7,289 nt of DNA from contig JAOZIG010000488.1 in the NCBI GenBank assembly GCA_026014515.1, forward strand, positions 1 through 7,289, given 5' to 3'. This DNA comes from Candidatus Bathyarchaeota archaeon. GTDB taxonomy: Archaea > Thermoproteota > Bathyarchaeia > TCS64. Positions 1 through 5,980 of this stretch are shown here, in pieces. The notes beneath the pieces were generated by a model. The model made no database searches. It was not told where the DNA came from and saw only the letters and a program-made list of their open reading frames with translations. The position numbers and the translations under genes are program-made. Position 1 is the stretch's first letter. Every line of letters begins with the position of its first letter.

Positions 1-386
1 CCCCATGGTGTATTCGTTAGTATCGCTGTCTTGTAATCTCGACGTTTGAGTTCCTTTAACACCGGGATTACATCATCATAGAGTTTACTTGTTTTGAAGA
101 TTGATCTCATGAAACTGGTGCAGAGTTCGTATCGTTTTTCCTCTTCTTCTATCTGGAATATGCTACCTAAACGATTTTCCATTGGATAGACCTTGTTTCC
201 CGGTGAACCATGATTATGTTCCTTTACACGTTCCCGTATTTTCTCGTTAGAGACCTTTAGAGTTCCATCTTTCTTCAGTTGTTCAGCGCAGTTATTGATA
301 GCTTCCTCAAGGATGCCTGGAAATTCCTCACTTGTATAGTAACTGATGAGGGTATTTCCGAGGTCAAAGATTACTGCCTGAACCAT
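1..386 (-). CDS. HAD-superfamily hydrolase, N-terminal part (cut by window edge)
   Basis: Reading leftward from the ATG at 386-384 gives 128 uninterrupted codons that run off the window, so the C-terminal part is missing. The start MVQAVIFDLGNTLI is HAD motif I, with the nucleophile Asp at residue 8. An all-helical stretch at about residues 20-100, rich in Glu and Lys, fits the C1 cap of phosphatase-like HADs. Then VIPVLKELKRRDYKTAILTN is the usual approach to motif II, with the motif II Thr near residue 124. The second motif I aspartate (the general acid/base in DxDxT) is Gly here (DLGNT); this variant is known in active HAD phosphatases such as YihX, so it does not by itself mean loss of activity. 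Motifs III and IV lie outside the window. The substrate cannot be told; a phosphatase of small phosphorylated metabolites is the default guess. The gene is divergent from cbf5. Confidence 0.85.
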   Translation of the reverse strand, partial: MVQAVIFDLGNTLISYYTSEEFPGILEEAINNCAEQLKKDGTLKVSNEKIRERVKEHNHGSPGNKVYPMENRLGSIFQIEEEEKRYELCTSFMRSIFKTSKLYDDVIPVLKELKRRDYKTAILTNTPW

Positions 387-407
387 GGATATGAATGATC
401 ACTGTGG

Positions 408-413
408 TTTTAA
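408..413 (-). promoter_or_regulatory. Candidate TATA box for the HAD gene
   Basis: On the minus strand TTAAAA is centred about 24 nt before the ATG at 386. An archaeal start site about 25 nt downstream of the box would fall at or next to the ATG, giving a leaderless mRNA. The call rests on position and AT-richness only. Confidence 0.4.
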
Positions 414-441
414 TGATTATCAGCGCCAGCATATCCTATCC

Positions 442-448
442 TTTAATA
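442..448 (+). promoter_or_regulatory. Candidate TATA box for cbf5
   Basis: TTTAATA is centred about 28 nt before the cbf5 ATG at 473, which would place transcription start at or just before the ATG. No Shine-Dalgarno-like sequence stands in front of the ATG, as expected for a leaderless transcript. It shares the 86-bp divergent intergenic region (387-472) with the HAD promoter. Confidence 0.45.
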
Positions 449-472
449 GAATCCCTGTATTGATGGTATTCC

Positions 473-1453
473 ATGAATAAGCGACCTGCATGGGAGATCA
501 CCAGAGACATACGGGTGAAAGCCGAGGAAGAGACCAACCCAGAGTACGGATGCCCCCCAAACGAGCGACCCATGAGTCAACATATCCAATTTGGAATGCT
601 GGTAGTTGATAAGACATCAGGTCCAACAAGCCACGAGGTAGCAGCGTGGATAAAGAAGCTACTAGATTTAGATAAGGTGGGTCACGGAGGAACTCTGGAC
701 CCAAAGGTAACAGGTGTATTGCCGGTTACTCTTCAAGATAGTACAAAGATTGTTCAGGCGCTTCTTGATTCGGGTAAGGAGTACATCTGTGTCATGCGTA
801 CACATGATGATGTCTCTGAGGAGACGGTACGTAAAACGCTAGATCTGTTTACTGGCGAGATTTATCAACGTCCACCGCTCAGAAGCAGCGTCTCAAGACG
901 CTTGAGAACCCGTTACATCTATGATATTGATTATCTTGAGGGCGATGGAAGAAACTGGCTCTTCAAGGTAGCATGTCAGAGTGGAACCTATATCAGGAAA
1001 CTCTGTTTTGACGTTGGCGAGGTTATTGGGTGCGGTGCTCATATGCAGGAGCTTCGCAGAACCCGGAGCGGACCATTCACTGAGAAAGAAATGTACTCGT
1101 TGTATGACCTGAGCGAGGCAGTTGATCTCAGAGAAGAAGGGGACGACTCAAAACTTAGAGAAATCATCAGACCCTTTGAGGACGCAGCCCAGTTACTACC
1201 CAAGATATGGATACGAGATTCCGCTGTTGAAGCTGTCTGTAATGGTGCTCAGTTAGCGATTCCGGGGATACTCAGGTATGAGTCCGGTATTCAGGTGAAT
1301 GATCTAATAATTGTGATGACTCAGAAAGAGGAAGCTGTTGCATTGATGAGGGCTGATATGAGTAGTGGAAAGATACAGTCAGAGGATCATGGTATCGCGG
1401 CTACAATAGAACGCGTTATGATGCCCAGCGGTATCTACCCCAAGCTCTGGTAG
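473..1453 (+). CDS. cbf5: Cbf5/dyskerin-type rRNA/tRNA pseudouridine synthase (H/ACA RNP catalytic subunit)
   Basis: The 326-aa protein has the length and order of archaeal Cbf5. The N-terminal segment ETNPEYGCPPNERP (about 20-33) is typical of archaeal and eukaryotic Cbf5 and is absent from bacterial TruB. The TruB catalytic motif GHGGTLDPKVTGVLPV (70-85) carries the nucleophile Asp76. YQRPPLRSSV (131-140) and GTYIRKL (171-177) are the other conserved catalytic-domain motifs. A C-terminal PUA domain spans about 245-326. In archaea Cbf5 works with Nop10, Gar1 and L7Ae on H/ACA guide RNAs to pseudouridylate rRNA, and it can also make Psi55 in tRNA. The ATG at 473 is preferred because the protein begins upstream of the conserved ETNPEYG block and a TATA-like box is well placed. 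A methyltransferase of likely rRNA role follows after 39 bp, consistent with an RNA-modification neighbourhood. Confidence 0.96.
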   Translation: MNKRPAWEITRDIRVKAEEETNPEYGCPPNERPMSQHIQFGMLVVDKTSGPTSHEVAAWIKKLLDLDKVGHGGTLDPKVTGVLPVTLQDSTKIVQALLDSGKEYICVMRTHDDVSEETVRKTLDLFTGEIYQRPPLRSSVSRRLRTRYIYDIDYLEGDGRNWLFKVACQSGTYIRKLCFDVGEVIGCGAHMQELRRTRSGPFTEKEMYSLYDLSEAVDLREEGDDSKLREIIRPFEDAAQLLPKIWIRDSAVEAVCNGAQLAIPGILRYESGIQVNDLIIVMTQKEEAVALMRADMSSGKIQSEDHGIAATIERVMMPSGIYPKLW

Positions 1454-1463
1454 CTGCGAAGAG

Positions 1464-1469
1464 TTTAAG
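1464..1469 (+). promoter_or_regulatory. Candidate TATA box for the methyltransferase gene
   Basis: TTTAAG lies 24-29 nt before the ATG at 1493, inside the 39-bp gap after cbf5. The string TTTAAGCAA (1464-1472) recurs exactly at 2153-2161 in front of glyA. It may allow separate expression of the methyltransferase besides read-through from cbf5. Confidence 0.4.
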
Positions 1470-1492
1470 CAATAAGACCCATATTTCTGCCT

Positions 1493-2098
1493 ATGCCAAG
1501 TAGTCACTATTTCTCAAAGAAGCCATCCTCAAAAGATGAACGCGGCAAGATAGAGACCGTGCTACGTGGAAAAAAATACAGCTTCATCACATCAACAGGT
1601 GTCTTTAGCGCCAAACGAGTAGACAACGGAACCCGCATACTCGTAGAAAACATGCATATCCCTACGGTTGGCGATTTTCTTGATCTAGGATGCGGTATAG
1701 GCGTTATTGGGATAGTTGCGGCATCCTTGGAGCCTGAGTTATGTGTTCATCTTACTGATGTGAACTCAAGGGCAGTCCAGCTAACAAAGTTGAACGTTCA
1801 AAGAGCAGGGCTATCTAACTGTAACACCTATGAGGGTTATCTCTATGAGGCGCTTGGGGACCAGAAATTTGATGCAATTATCTCTAATCCGCCTATCTCG
1901 GCTGGAATGCATAAGGTGGTTCACCCCATGATCTTAGGTGCCTATGAGCGATTGAACACTGGTGGGGTTCTCCAAATGGTCATCCAGAGTAACAAGGGTG
2001 GGAAGATGCTAGCTGGTTTTTTTGATGATGTGTTCGGTGAACATGAGATTGTAACAAGAAAAAGCGGTTACAGAGTTTTATCCGCCTGTAAATGCTGA
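1493..2098 (+). CDS. Class I SAM-dependent methyltransferase, RsmC/MJ0882-like
   Basis: The 201-aa protein opens with SHYFSKKPSSK and a stretch LRGKKYSFITSTGVFSAKRV, the typical N-terminus of the archaeal MJ0882-type 'MTS' methyltransferases (single-domain relatives of RsmC). The SAM-binding motif I is LDLGCGIGVIGI (63-74), an acidic residue after strand 2 sits in LTDVN (87-91), and the NPPI catalytic motif (132-135) is typical of N-methyltransferases acting on exocyclic amino groups or Gln. Family knowledge suggests N2-methylation of a guanine in rRNA (RsmC modifies 16S G1207), but the exact target in this organism is inferred. Its place directly after cbf5 supports an RNA target. It lacks the extra N-terminal domain of bacterial RsmC, as is normal for archaeal forms. 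An unrelated small-molecule or protein-Gln target cannot be excluded. Confidence 0.88.
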   Translation: MPSSHYFSKKPSSKDERGKIETVLRGKKYSFITSTGVFSAKRVDNGTRILVENMHIPTVGDFLDLGCGIGVIGIVAASLEPELCVHLTDVNSRAVQLTKLNVQRAGLSNCNTYEGYLYEALGDQKFDAIISNPPISAGMHKVVHPMILGAYERLNTGGVLQMVIQSNKGGKMLAGFFDDVFGEHEIVTRKSGYRVLSACKC

Positions 2099-2111
2099 TA
2101 CTTACCAAGTT

Positions 2112-2138
2112 GTGAAAGGATTTAAGTAGCGGTTTCAC
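2112..2138 (+). promoter_or_regulatory. Candidate glyA promoter: BRE/TATA within a small inverted repeat
   Basis: GAAAGGATTTAAGT (2114-2127) looks like a purine-rich BRE followed by a TATA box. It is centred about 37 nt before the glyA ATG and predicts a leader of roughly 10 nt. The box is flanked by 6-bp inverted arms, GTGAAA (2112-2117) and TTTCAC (2133-2138), which could be an operator but could also be chance. AGGA at 2149-2152, eight nt before the ATG, is a possible weak ribosome binding site. Confidence 0.45.
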
Positions 2139-2158
2139 CTGCCCCTTCAGGATTTAAG
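2118..2158 (+). repeat. Direct repeat GGATTTAAG before glyA
   Basis: The 9-mer GGATTTAAG occurs at 2118-2126 and again at 2150-2158, with a 32-bp period (about three helical turns). The first copy is well placed as a TATA element. The second sits only two bases before the ATG, too close to act as the promoter for this start. Confidence 0.5.
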
Positions 2159-2160
2159 CA

Positions 2161-3468
2161 ATGTTGATGAATACGCTACGGGAGACAGACCCAGAGATAT
2201 ACGAGGCAGTTCTACGTGAGGTAAACAGGATCGAGCACGGAGTCGAGCTCATCCCATCCGAGAACTTTGTATCAAGAGCAGTCATGCAGGCAATGAGCAG
2301 CGTATTCACAAACAAATACAGTGAAGGATACCCAGGGAAACGATACTACGGTGGACAGGAAAACGTAGACGACATAGAACTACTCGCCATCAACAGAGCC
2401 AAGGAGTTATTCGGAGCAGAACACGTAAACGTCCAAGCCTACAGCGGAAGCCCAGCGAACCACGCTGTCTATATGGCGCTTCTAGAGCTTGGAGACAAGT
2501 TCATGGGGATGGACCTAAGCTGTGGTGGGCACCTAACACATGGCAGCCCTGTGAACTTCAGTGGCTTGCATTACAAGCTGGTTCCATATTTCGTTGATAA
2601 GGAAACCGAGATGCTTGACATGGACGCTGTGAGGAAGATCGCTGAAACCGAGCAACCCAAGATGATTATCAGCAGTCTTACAGCCTACCCCCGGAAGCTT
2701 CCGTTTGAGGAGTTCTGCGAGATAGCAAAAGATGTTGACGCTTATAGTATGGCGGATATTAGCCACATAGCTGGCTTGATCGTGGGTGGAGTCCATGAAA
2801 GCCCGTGTAAACATACTGATGTAACCACTACTACTACTCACAAGAGTCTCCGTGGTCCACGTGGCGCAATAATAATGAGCAAGATCGAGGACCAGTACCA
2901 CGACCTCTACCACAAAGATACCAATAAGAACCTAGCCCAACTCATCGATAGCGCAGTATTCCCCGGACTACAAGGCGGACCACACGATCACGTCATCGCT
3001 GCCAAGGCTGTTGCATTCAAGGAAGCCATGCAGCCAGAGTTCAAGGACTATTCAAAACAGATTGTAAAAAACGCCAAAGCAATGGCAGACGAACTAATGA
3101 GTCTTGGAATCAAACTAGTCACAAATGGCACCGATAACCACTTGATGCTTATCGATCTACGGCCTTCTGGGCTAGGTGGTAAAGGCAAACAGCTTCAGAA
3201 CGCATTGGACAAGGCTGGAATCACGGTAAACAAGAACAGCGTACCCTATGATGATGCTAGTCCATTCAATCCATCAGGACTCAGACTAGGCACACCAGCG
3301 GTAACCAGTAGAGGCATGAAGGAATCTGAAATGCAGCACATCGCCCAATCCATTGCTGTAGTCATAAAGAACTACAAGGACGAGTCCAAGCTCAAAGAGA
3401 TTAAAGCCGAGATCAGTGAGCTCGTCTCAGCGTACCCAATATACCCTGGGTTAACAGTGCTTGAATAA
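2161..3468 (+). CDS. glyA: Serine hydroxymethyltransferase
   Basis: This PLP enzyme interconverts serine and glycine while moving a one-carbon unit to a pterin (tetrahydrofolate or tetrahydromethanopterin). The 435-aa length fits the family. Visible landmarks are VELIPSENFVS (28-38), NKYSEGYPGKRYYGG (51-65, with conserved Glu55), the cofactor-side MADISHIAGL (197-206, Asp199 and His202), the Schiff-base lysine in TTTTTHKSLRGPRG (Lys228), GLQGGPHDHVIAAKAV (269-284) and the substrate-carboxylate Arg375 in GLRLGTPA. ATG 2161 is taken as the start; ATG 2167 is an equally possible in-frame alternative that loses two residues. Codon style is patchy: sampled 60-base blocks are 37% (2341-2400) and 40% (2941-3000) G+T, but 53-55% in 2521-2640. 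The gene ends 15 bp from the convergent amt stop. No other one-carbon gene is visible nearby. Confidence 0.97.
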   Translation: MLMNTLRETDPEIYEAVLREVNRIEHGVELIPSENFVSRAVMQAMSSVFTNKYSEGYPGKRYYGGQENVDDIELLAINRAKELFGAEHVNVQAYSGSPANHAVYMALLELGDKFMGMDLSCGGHLTHGSPVNFSGLHYKLVPYFVDKETEMLDMDAVRKIAETEQPKMIISSLTAYPRKLPFEEFCEIAKDVDAYSMADISHIAGLIVGGVHESPCKHTDVTTTTTHKSLRGPRGAIIMSKIEDQYHDLYHKDTNKNLAQLIDSAVFPGLQGGPHDHVIAAKAVAFKEAMQPEFKDYSKQIVKNAKAMADELMSLGIKLVTNGTDNHLMLIDLRPSGLGGKGKQLQNALDKAGITVNKNSVPYDDASPFNPSGLRLGTPAVTSRGMKESEMQHIAQSIAVVIKNYKDESKLKEIKAEISELVSAYPIYPGLTVLE

Positions 3469-3483
3469 AAAAGAAAGAAAAAA
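3469..3483 (-). terminator. Oligo-T terminator for amt
   Basis: The 15 bp between the glyA and amt stops are, on the amt coding strand, thirteen T and two C. A pyrimidine/T-run right after the stop codon is the usual archaeal intrinsic terminator. On the glyA strand the same DNA is all purine and offers no such signal. Confidence 0.6.
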
Positions 3484-4716
3484 TTAGTCGAGGGCGTAGG
3501 CGTGCTCGCCGTGCTGGCTCATGTCTAGTCCAGCTTCCTCTTCTTCATGTGTTACTCTGAGGGGCGTAATTTTACCAACTACCTTGAGTATCACATAGCT
3601 CCCAACGAAGCTATAGAGACCTACGACCACGATGGCGATTATCTGGGCGGTTAACTGGCCGGGGTTACCATAGAATAATCCATTGGCTCCACCGGGGTTT
3701 ACTGCTAGTGTAGCAAAGAGTCCTGTGGCGAGTGCGCCCCAGATTCCTCCTACACCGTGACATGCGAACACGTCGAGACTGTCGTCTATCTTTGTTCTTG
3801 TGGCTCTCCAGTTAGCTACTGTGTTGCTGAGCATCCCAACTACTACGCCGATGATTATGGCTGATGTAACTGTAACGTATCCTGAACCGGGTGTAATGGC
3901 TACTAGTCCACAGACTGCGCCTACACAGAATCCTACTGCGCTTGGCTTGCCTTTCCTTACCCAGTCCACCATCATCCATGTTACTCCCGCTGCTGCTGCT
4001 GCGGTGTTTGTTGATACCATTGCGATTACTGCTACTCCGTCTGCTGCTAGGCTGCTGCCTGCGTTGAAGCCGAACCATCCGAACCAGAGAAGGGCGGTTC
4101 CAAGGATTACATAGGGTATGTTACTTGGTGTAGGTTCCTCACTGTCGATTCCTTCTCTTCGTCCGATTACTAATGCAGCTGCTAATGCTGATAGTCCTGC
4201 GCTGATGTGGACAACTGTGCCTCCTGCGAAGTCTATTGCTCCGAGGTTACCGAGCCAGCCTTCTGGGTTCCATACCCAGTGGGCGATGGGGCTGTAGATC
4301 ACTGTTGCCCAGATGGCGCTGAAGATTAGCAAGGCTTTGAACTTGATTCGCTCAGCGAATGAGCCTATGATTAGTGCTGGGGTGATTGCGGCGAATTTTA
4401 GCTGGAATGCGAAGAATAGTAGCACAGGTATTCCTGTGGTGTATATTCCGTCGGGTTCCAAGCCTACGCCGTTTAGGGCAAAGTGGCTTAGGTCGCCTAT
4501 TATTCCTAAGCCTCCTAGGCTGGGTGCGAATGATAGGCTGTATCCCCATAGTACCCATACTAGGCTTACTACTGCGAATATGATTAGGCACTGAACGAGT
4601 GTGCTGACGAGGTTTTTGGCTCTTACTAGTCCTGCGTAGAAGAAGCCGAGTGCTGGTGTCATTACCATGACGAGGGCGGTTGCTGTACCGACCCATGCGA
4701 TATCTCCTGGGTTCAT
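3484..4716 (-). CDS. amt: Ammonium transporter, Amt/Mep/Rh family
   Basis: The 410-aa polytopic membrane protein matches Amt proteins in length and in the expected eleven membrane helices. Diagnostic residues are visible: the twin histidines of the pore in GGTVVHISAG (His170) and FACHGVGG (His320), the structural/binding Asp162 in IDFAGGT, and AFQLKFAAITPALI (103-116) with the Phe-gate region. The cytoplasmic tail LRVTHEEEEAGLDMSQHGEH (386-405) keeps the conserved Amt C-terminal signature that couples subunits in the trimer. The protein starts directly in helix 1 (NPGDIAWVGTATALVMVM) with no extra signal sequence, as is common in archaea. Role: uptake of ammonium/ammonia for nitrogen assimilation. 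Most amt genes have glnK (PII) beside them; here neither flank has it. Downstream is convergent glyA; upstream, after 279 bp, are two AsnC-type regulators on the same strand. A palindrome sits in the promoter region. Confidence 0.97.
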   Translation of the reverse strand: MNPGDIAWVGTATALVMVMTPALGFFYAGLVRAKNLVSTLVQCLIIFAVVSLVWVLWGYSLSFAPSLGGLGIIGDLSHFALNGVGLEPDGIYTTGIPVLLFFAFQLKFAAITPALIIGSFAERIKFKALLIFSAIWATVIYSPIAHWVWNPEGWLGNLGAIDFAGGTVVHISAGLSALAAALVIGRREGIDSEEPTPSNIPYVILGTALLWFGWFGFNAGSSLAADGVAVIAMVSTNTAAAAAGVTWMMVDWVRKGKPSAVGFCVGAVCGLVAITPGSGYVTVTSAIIIGVVVGMLSNTVANWRATRTKIDDSLDVFACHGVGGIWGALATGLFATLAVNPGGANGLFYGNPGQLTAQIIAIVVVGLYSFVGSYVILKVVGKITPLRVTHEEEEAGLDMSQHGEHAYALD

Positions 4717-4722
4717 CTGTTT

Positions 4723-4727
4723 TCCTT
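4723..4727 (-). promoter_or_regulatory. Possible Shine-Dalgarno for amt
   Basis: On the minus strand AAGGA precedes the amt ATG (4716) with six intervening bases. It matches part of AAGGAGGU. If used, the mRNA must start upstream of about 4730, which would favour the distal promoter. Confidence 0.35.
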
Positions 4728-4746
4728 AATCAGGCAGCCACGTTCG

Positions 4747-4754
4747 ATATTTTA
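4747..4754 (-). promoter_or_regulatory. Proximal candidate TATA box of amt
   Basis: TAAAATAT on the minus strand is centred about 34 nt before the amt ATG and predicts transcription start near 4725 with a leader of about 9 nt. The palindrome at 4764-4784 would then lie just upstream of the TATA box, in an activator or BRE-proximal position. Confidence 0.35.
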
Positions 4755-4763
4755 GGCTTGTTG

Positions 4764-4784
4764 AATGTTTTTTCTGAAAACATT
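4764..4784. promoter_or_regulatory. Perfect inverted repeat, candidate amt operator
   Basis: AATGTTTT (4764-4771), a 5-bp spacer TTCTG, then AAAACATT (4777-4784): both 8-bp arms match perfectly. The arm centres are 13 bp apart, and the whole 21-bp site suits a dimeric helix-turn-helix protein such as an Lrp/AsnC member. It lies 48 bp before the amt ATG. Depending on the promoter used it is either just upstream of the proximal TATA box or immediately downstream of the start site predicted from the distal one. It is not the GGAA/TTCC-type site of methanogen NrpR. As RNA it could form only a weak AU hairpin. Confidence 0.55.
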
Positions 4785-4806
4785 GGATTTTTTCGTTTAT
4801 TTAAGA

Positions 4807-4820
4807 CATATATCCTTTAT
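4807..4820 (-). promoter_or_regulatory. Distal candidate BRE/TATA of amt
   Basis: ATAAAGGATATATG on the minus strand resembles the AAAGGATTTAAG promoter of glyA (same AAAGGA followed by an AT box). It predicts transcription start near 4785, directly at the edge of the palindrome, with a leader of about 70 nt that includes the AAGGA in front of amt. Confidence 0.4.
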
Positions 4821-4834
4821 TCAGTCGATTTTTT

Positions 4835-4880
4835 CTTCTTTCTAAATAGTTTGATTCTTACCAATAATGGCTTCTTTCTA
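4835..4880. repeat. 10-bp direct repeat in the amt/regulator intergenic region
   Basis: CTTCTTTCTA occurs at 4835-4844 and 4871-4880. The surrounding 4717-4995 stretch is AT rich, T rich on the + strand, and shows no convincing gene. In such low-complexity sequence a 10-mer repeat may well be chance. Confidence 0.3.
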
Positions 4881-4995
4881 TTGTTTTTTCTTATTTTGTC
4901 GAGTTTCGGTTGTGTGTATAGATATATTGGTTCAGGGTTTGTATTTTCTCTTTTTTTGTCGGATTTAGTAGAAAATGAATATTATGAGAAGTTAG

Positions 4996-5451
4996 CTAAA
5001 TGATGAAGTATTTAGGCATTATCTTCTTGTTACCAGACCAGATATTTGAGGCAAGGTTCTTGACTCCAATAATGTGGCTAATTTCAACACTGATCTCCTG
5101 ATAATGCGTCAGGTCATGGATCACCGCTAATGCCAGTATGTCGTGTTCACCTACTGTCTTGGTGGCGACGATAATATTTGGCATCTTGATTAGGGTCTCC
5201 AGTATCTGGTCGCTGCTGGTGTCTGTGTTACTTGTGACATCTATCTCGAAGGCTGCTATTCCTTCGTAGCCGATTTTTTCTCGGTCTACTACTACTGTGC
5301 TTCCTCTGATGTCTCCGTTTTCTGTGAGGCTTGTGAAGTGGTTGATGATGGTGTCTGTTGATTTGTCTGTCTGTTTGGCTATTTGTCTGAAGCTTGTGCG
5401 GGCGTTTTCTGTGAGCTGGTCTACGATTTCTTTGTCTAGTGGGTCGCTCAT
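4996..5451 (-). CDS. Lrp/AsnC family regulator (second of a pair, promoter-proximal to amt)
   Basis: The 151-aa protein starts at ATG 5451, which overlaps the preceding gene's TGA as ATGA, pointing to translational coupling. The frame is open further upstream, but that part reads antisense-like low-complexity sequence through the neighbouring gene and is not taken as coding. Residues 1-48 form the AsnC winged HTH (DPLDKEIVDQL, then FRQIAKQTDKSTDTI), followed by the linker strand STVVVDREKIGYEG and a RAM/AsnC ligand-binding domain (about 65-140) with the family GxxD turn in TVGEHDILALAV. The recognition-helix region reads TDTIINHFTSLTENGDI, whereas the partner has VDTIIKRYRKLQKQGII: the basic residues are lost. 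It may therefore bind DNA weakly alone and act mainly as a partner or ligand sensor; that is inference. The C-terminal part (5290 down to 4996) has ordinary composition, unlike its N-terminal part. Confidence 0.9.
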   Translation of the reverse strand: MSDPLDKEIVDQLTENARTSFRQIAKQTDKSTDTIINHFTSLTENGDIRGSTVVVDREKIGYEGIAAFEIDVTSNTDTSSDQILETLIKMPNIIVATKTVGEHDILALAVIHDLTHYQEISVEISHIIGVKNLASNIWSGNKKIMPKYFII

Positions 5452-5930
5452 TCCTCTGCCTCCAGTAGTGGTTCTAGTTCGAAGTTTTGTGGGCAGAGTA
5501 GGAACTGGTCTACCCAGATGCTGGTTTTTACTTCGCGTACCATGGTGTGGCTTTGTATTGTTTCTTTGAGGTTGTTCATCTCGTTCATGTTTCGGGCTGT
5601 GGCGATGGTGAATATGTCGTATTCGCCTAGGGCGTGGGTGTTGAATACTATGCCTGGTTGTTTGTCGAGGTATGTGAGTACTTCTTGGATGCTTTGGGGT
5701 TCGACGTCGATGCTGAAGTTTGCTATTACTTCGTCTCCGAATCTTCTTGGGTCTAGGAGTAGTGTGGTGTTTGTGATGATGCCTTGTTTTTGGAGTTTTC
5801 TGTAGCGTTTGATGATGGTGTCTACGCTTACGTTGCATTCGTTGGCGATGTCTGTGTATTTTGTGCGGGCGTCTCTTTGGAGGTTTCTTAGTATGGTTAT
5901 GTCGACGGTGTCGATTTTTTGGTGCGCCAT
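5448..5930 (-). CDS. Lrp/AsnC family transcriptional regulator (first of a pair)
   Basis: The 160-aa protein has an N-terminal HTH (IDTVDITILRNLQRDARTKY, then TDIANECNVSVDTIIKRYRKL, about 6-46) and the AsnC-type linker LLLDPRRFGDEVIANFSIDV. The RAM ligand-binding domain (about 68-145) has LGEYDIFTIATARN carrying the conserved G-x-x-D turn. Such proteins form dimers and octamers and bind amino acids or related effectors at RAM interfaces. A charged, Glu-rich tail (ELEPLLEAEE) follows. The basic recognition helix is kept, unlike in the overlapping downstream paralogue. It begins 50 bp after the YhbY-like gene and is probably co-transcribed with both neighbours. No ligand can be named; its place upstream of amt suggests nitrogen or amino-acid status. 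Siroheme decarboxylase subunits AhbA/AhbB have the same fold, but the expected AhbA/B sequence features are not seen. Confidence 0.93.
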   Translation of the reverse strand: MAHQKIDTVDITILRNLQRDARTKYTDIANECNVSVDTIIKRYRKLQKQGIITNTTLLLDPRRFGDEVIANFSIDVEPQSIQEVLTYLDKQPGIVFNTHALGEYDIFTIATARNMNEMNNLKETIQSHTMVREVKTSIWVDQFLLCPQNFELEPLLEAEE

Positions 5931-5980
5931 TTTGGTATCTTGTTGGATATTCTAGTAGTTAAGGTCTGTGTTTTCTTGTT

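Noticed and set aside
2533..2913. 126-codon minus-strand frame inside glyA
   Set aside because: It is antisense to strongly conserved SHMT motifs and has no recognisable domain.
4680..5003. 107-codon + strand open frame with long Phe/Leu-rich hydrophobic stretches
   Set aside because: It starts inside amt on the opposite strand and crosses T-rich intergenic DNA; the hydrophobic residues follow from TTT/CTT-type codons, and there is no family resemblance.
5452..5838. 129-codon N-terminal extension of the second AsnC protein
   Set aside because: It is the wrong frame of the first AsnC gene and gives Arg/His/Thr-rich low-complexity sequence; the AsnC domain begins exactly at the ATG overlapping the previous stop.
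4996..5930. The AsnC pair as siroheme decarboxylase subunits AhbA/AhbB
   Set aside because: Same fold and paired layout, but the expected AhbA/B sequence features are not seen, no heme-pathway gene is nearby, and the first protein keeps a DNA-binding-like helix.
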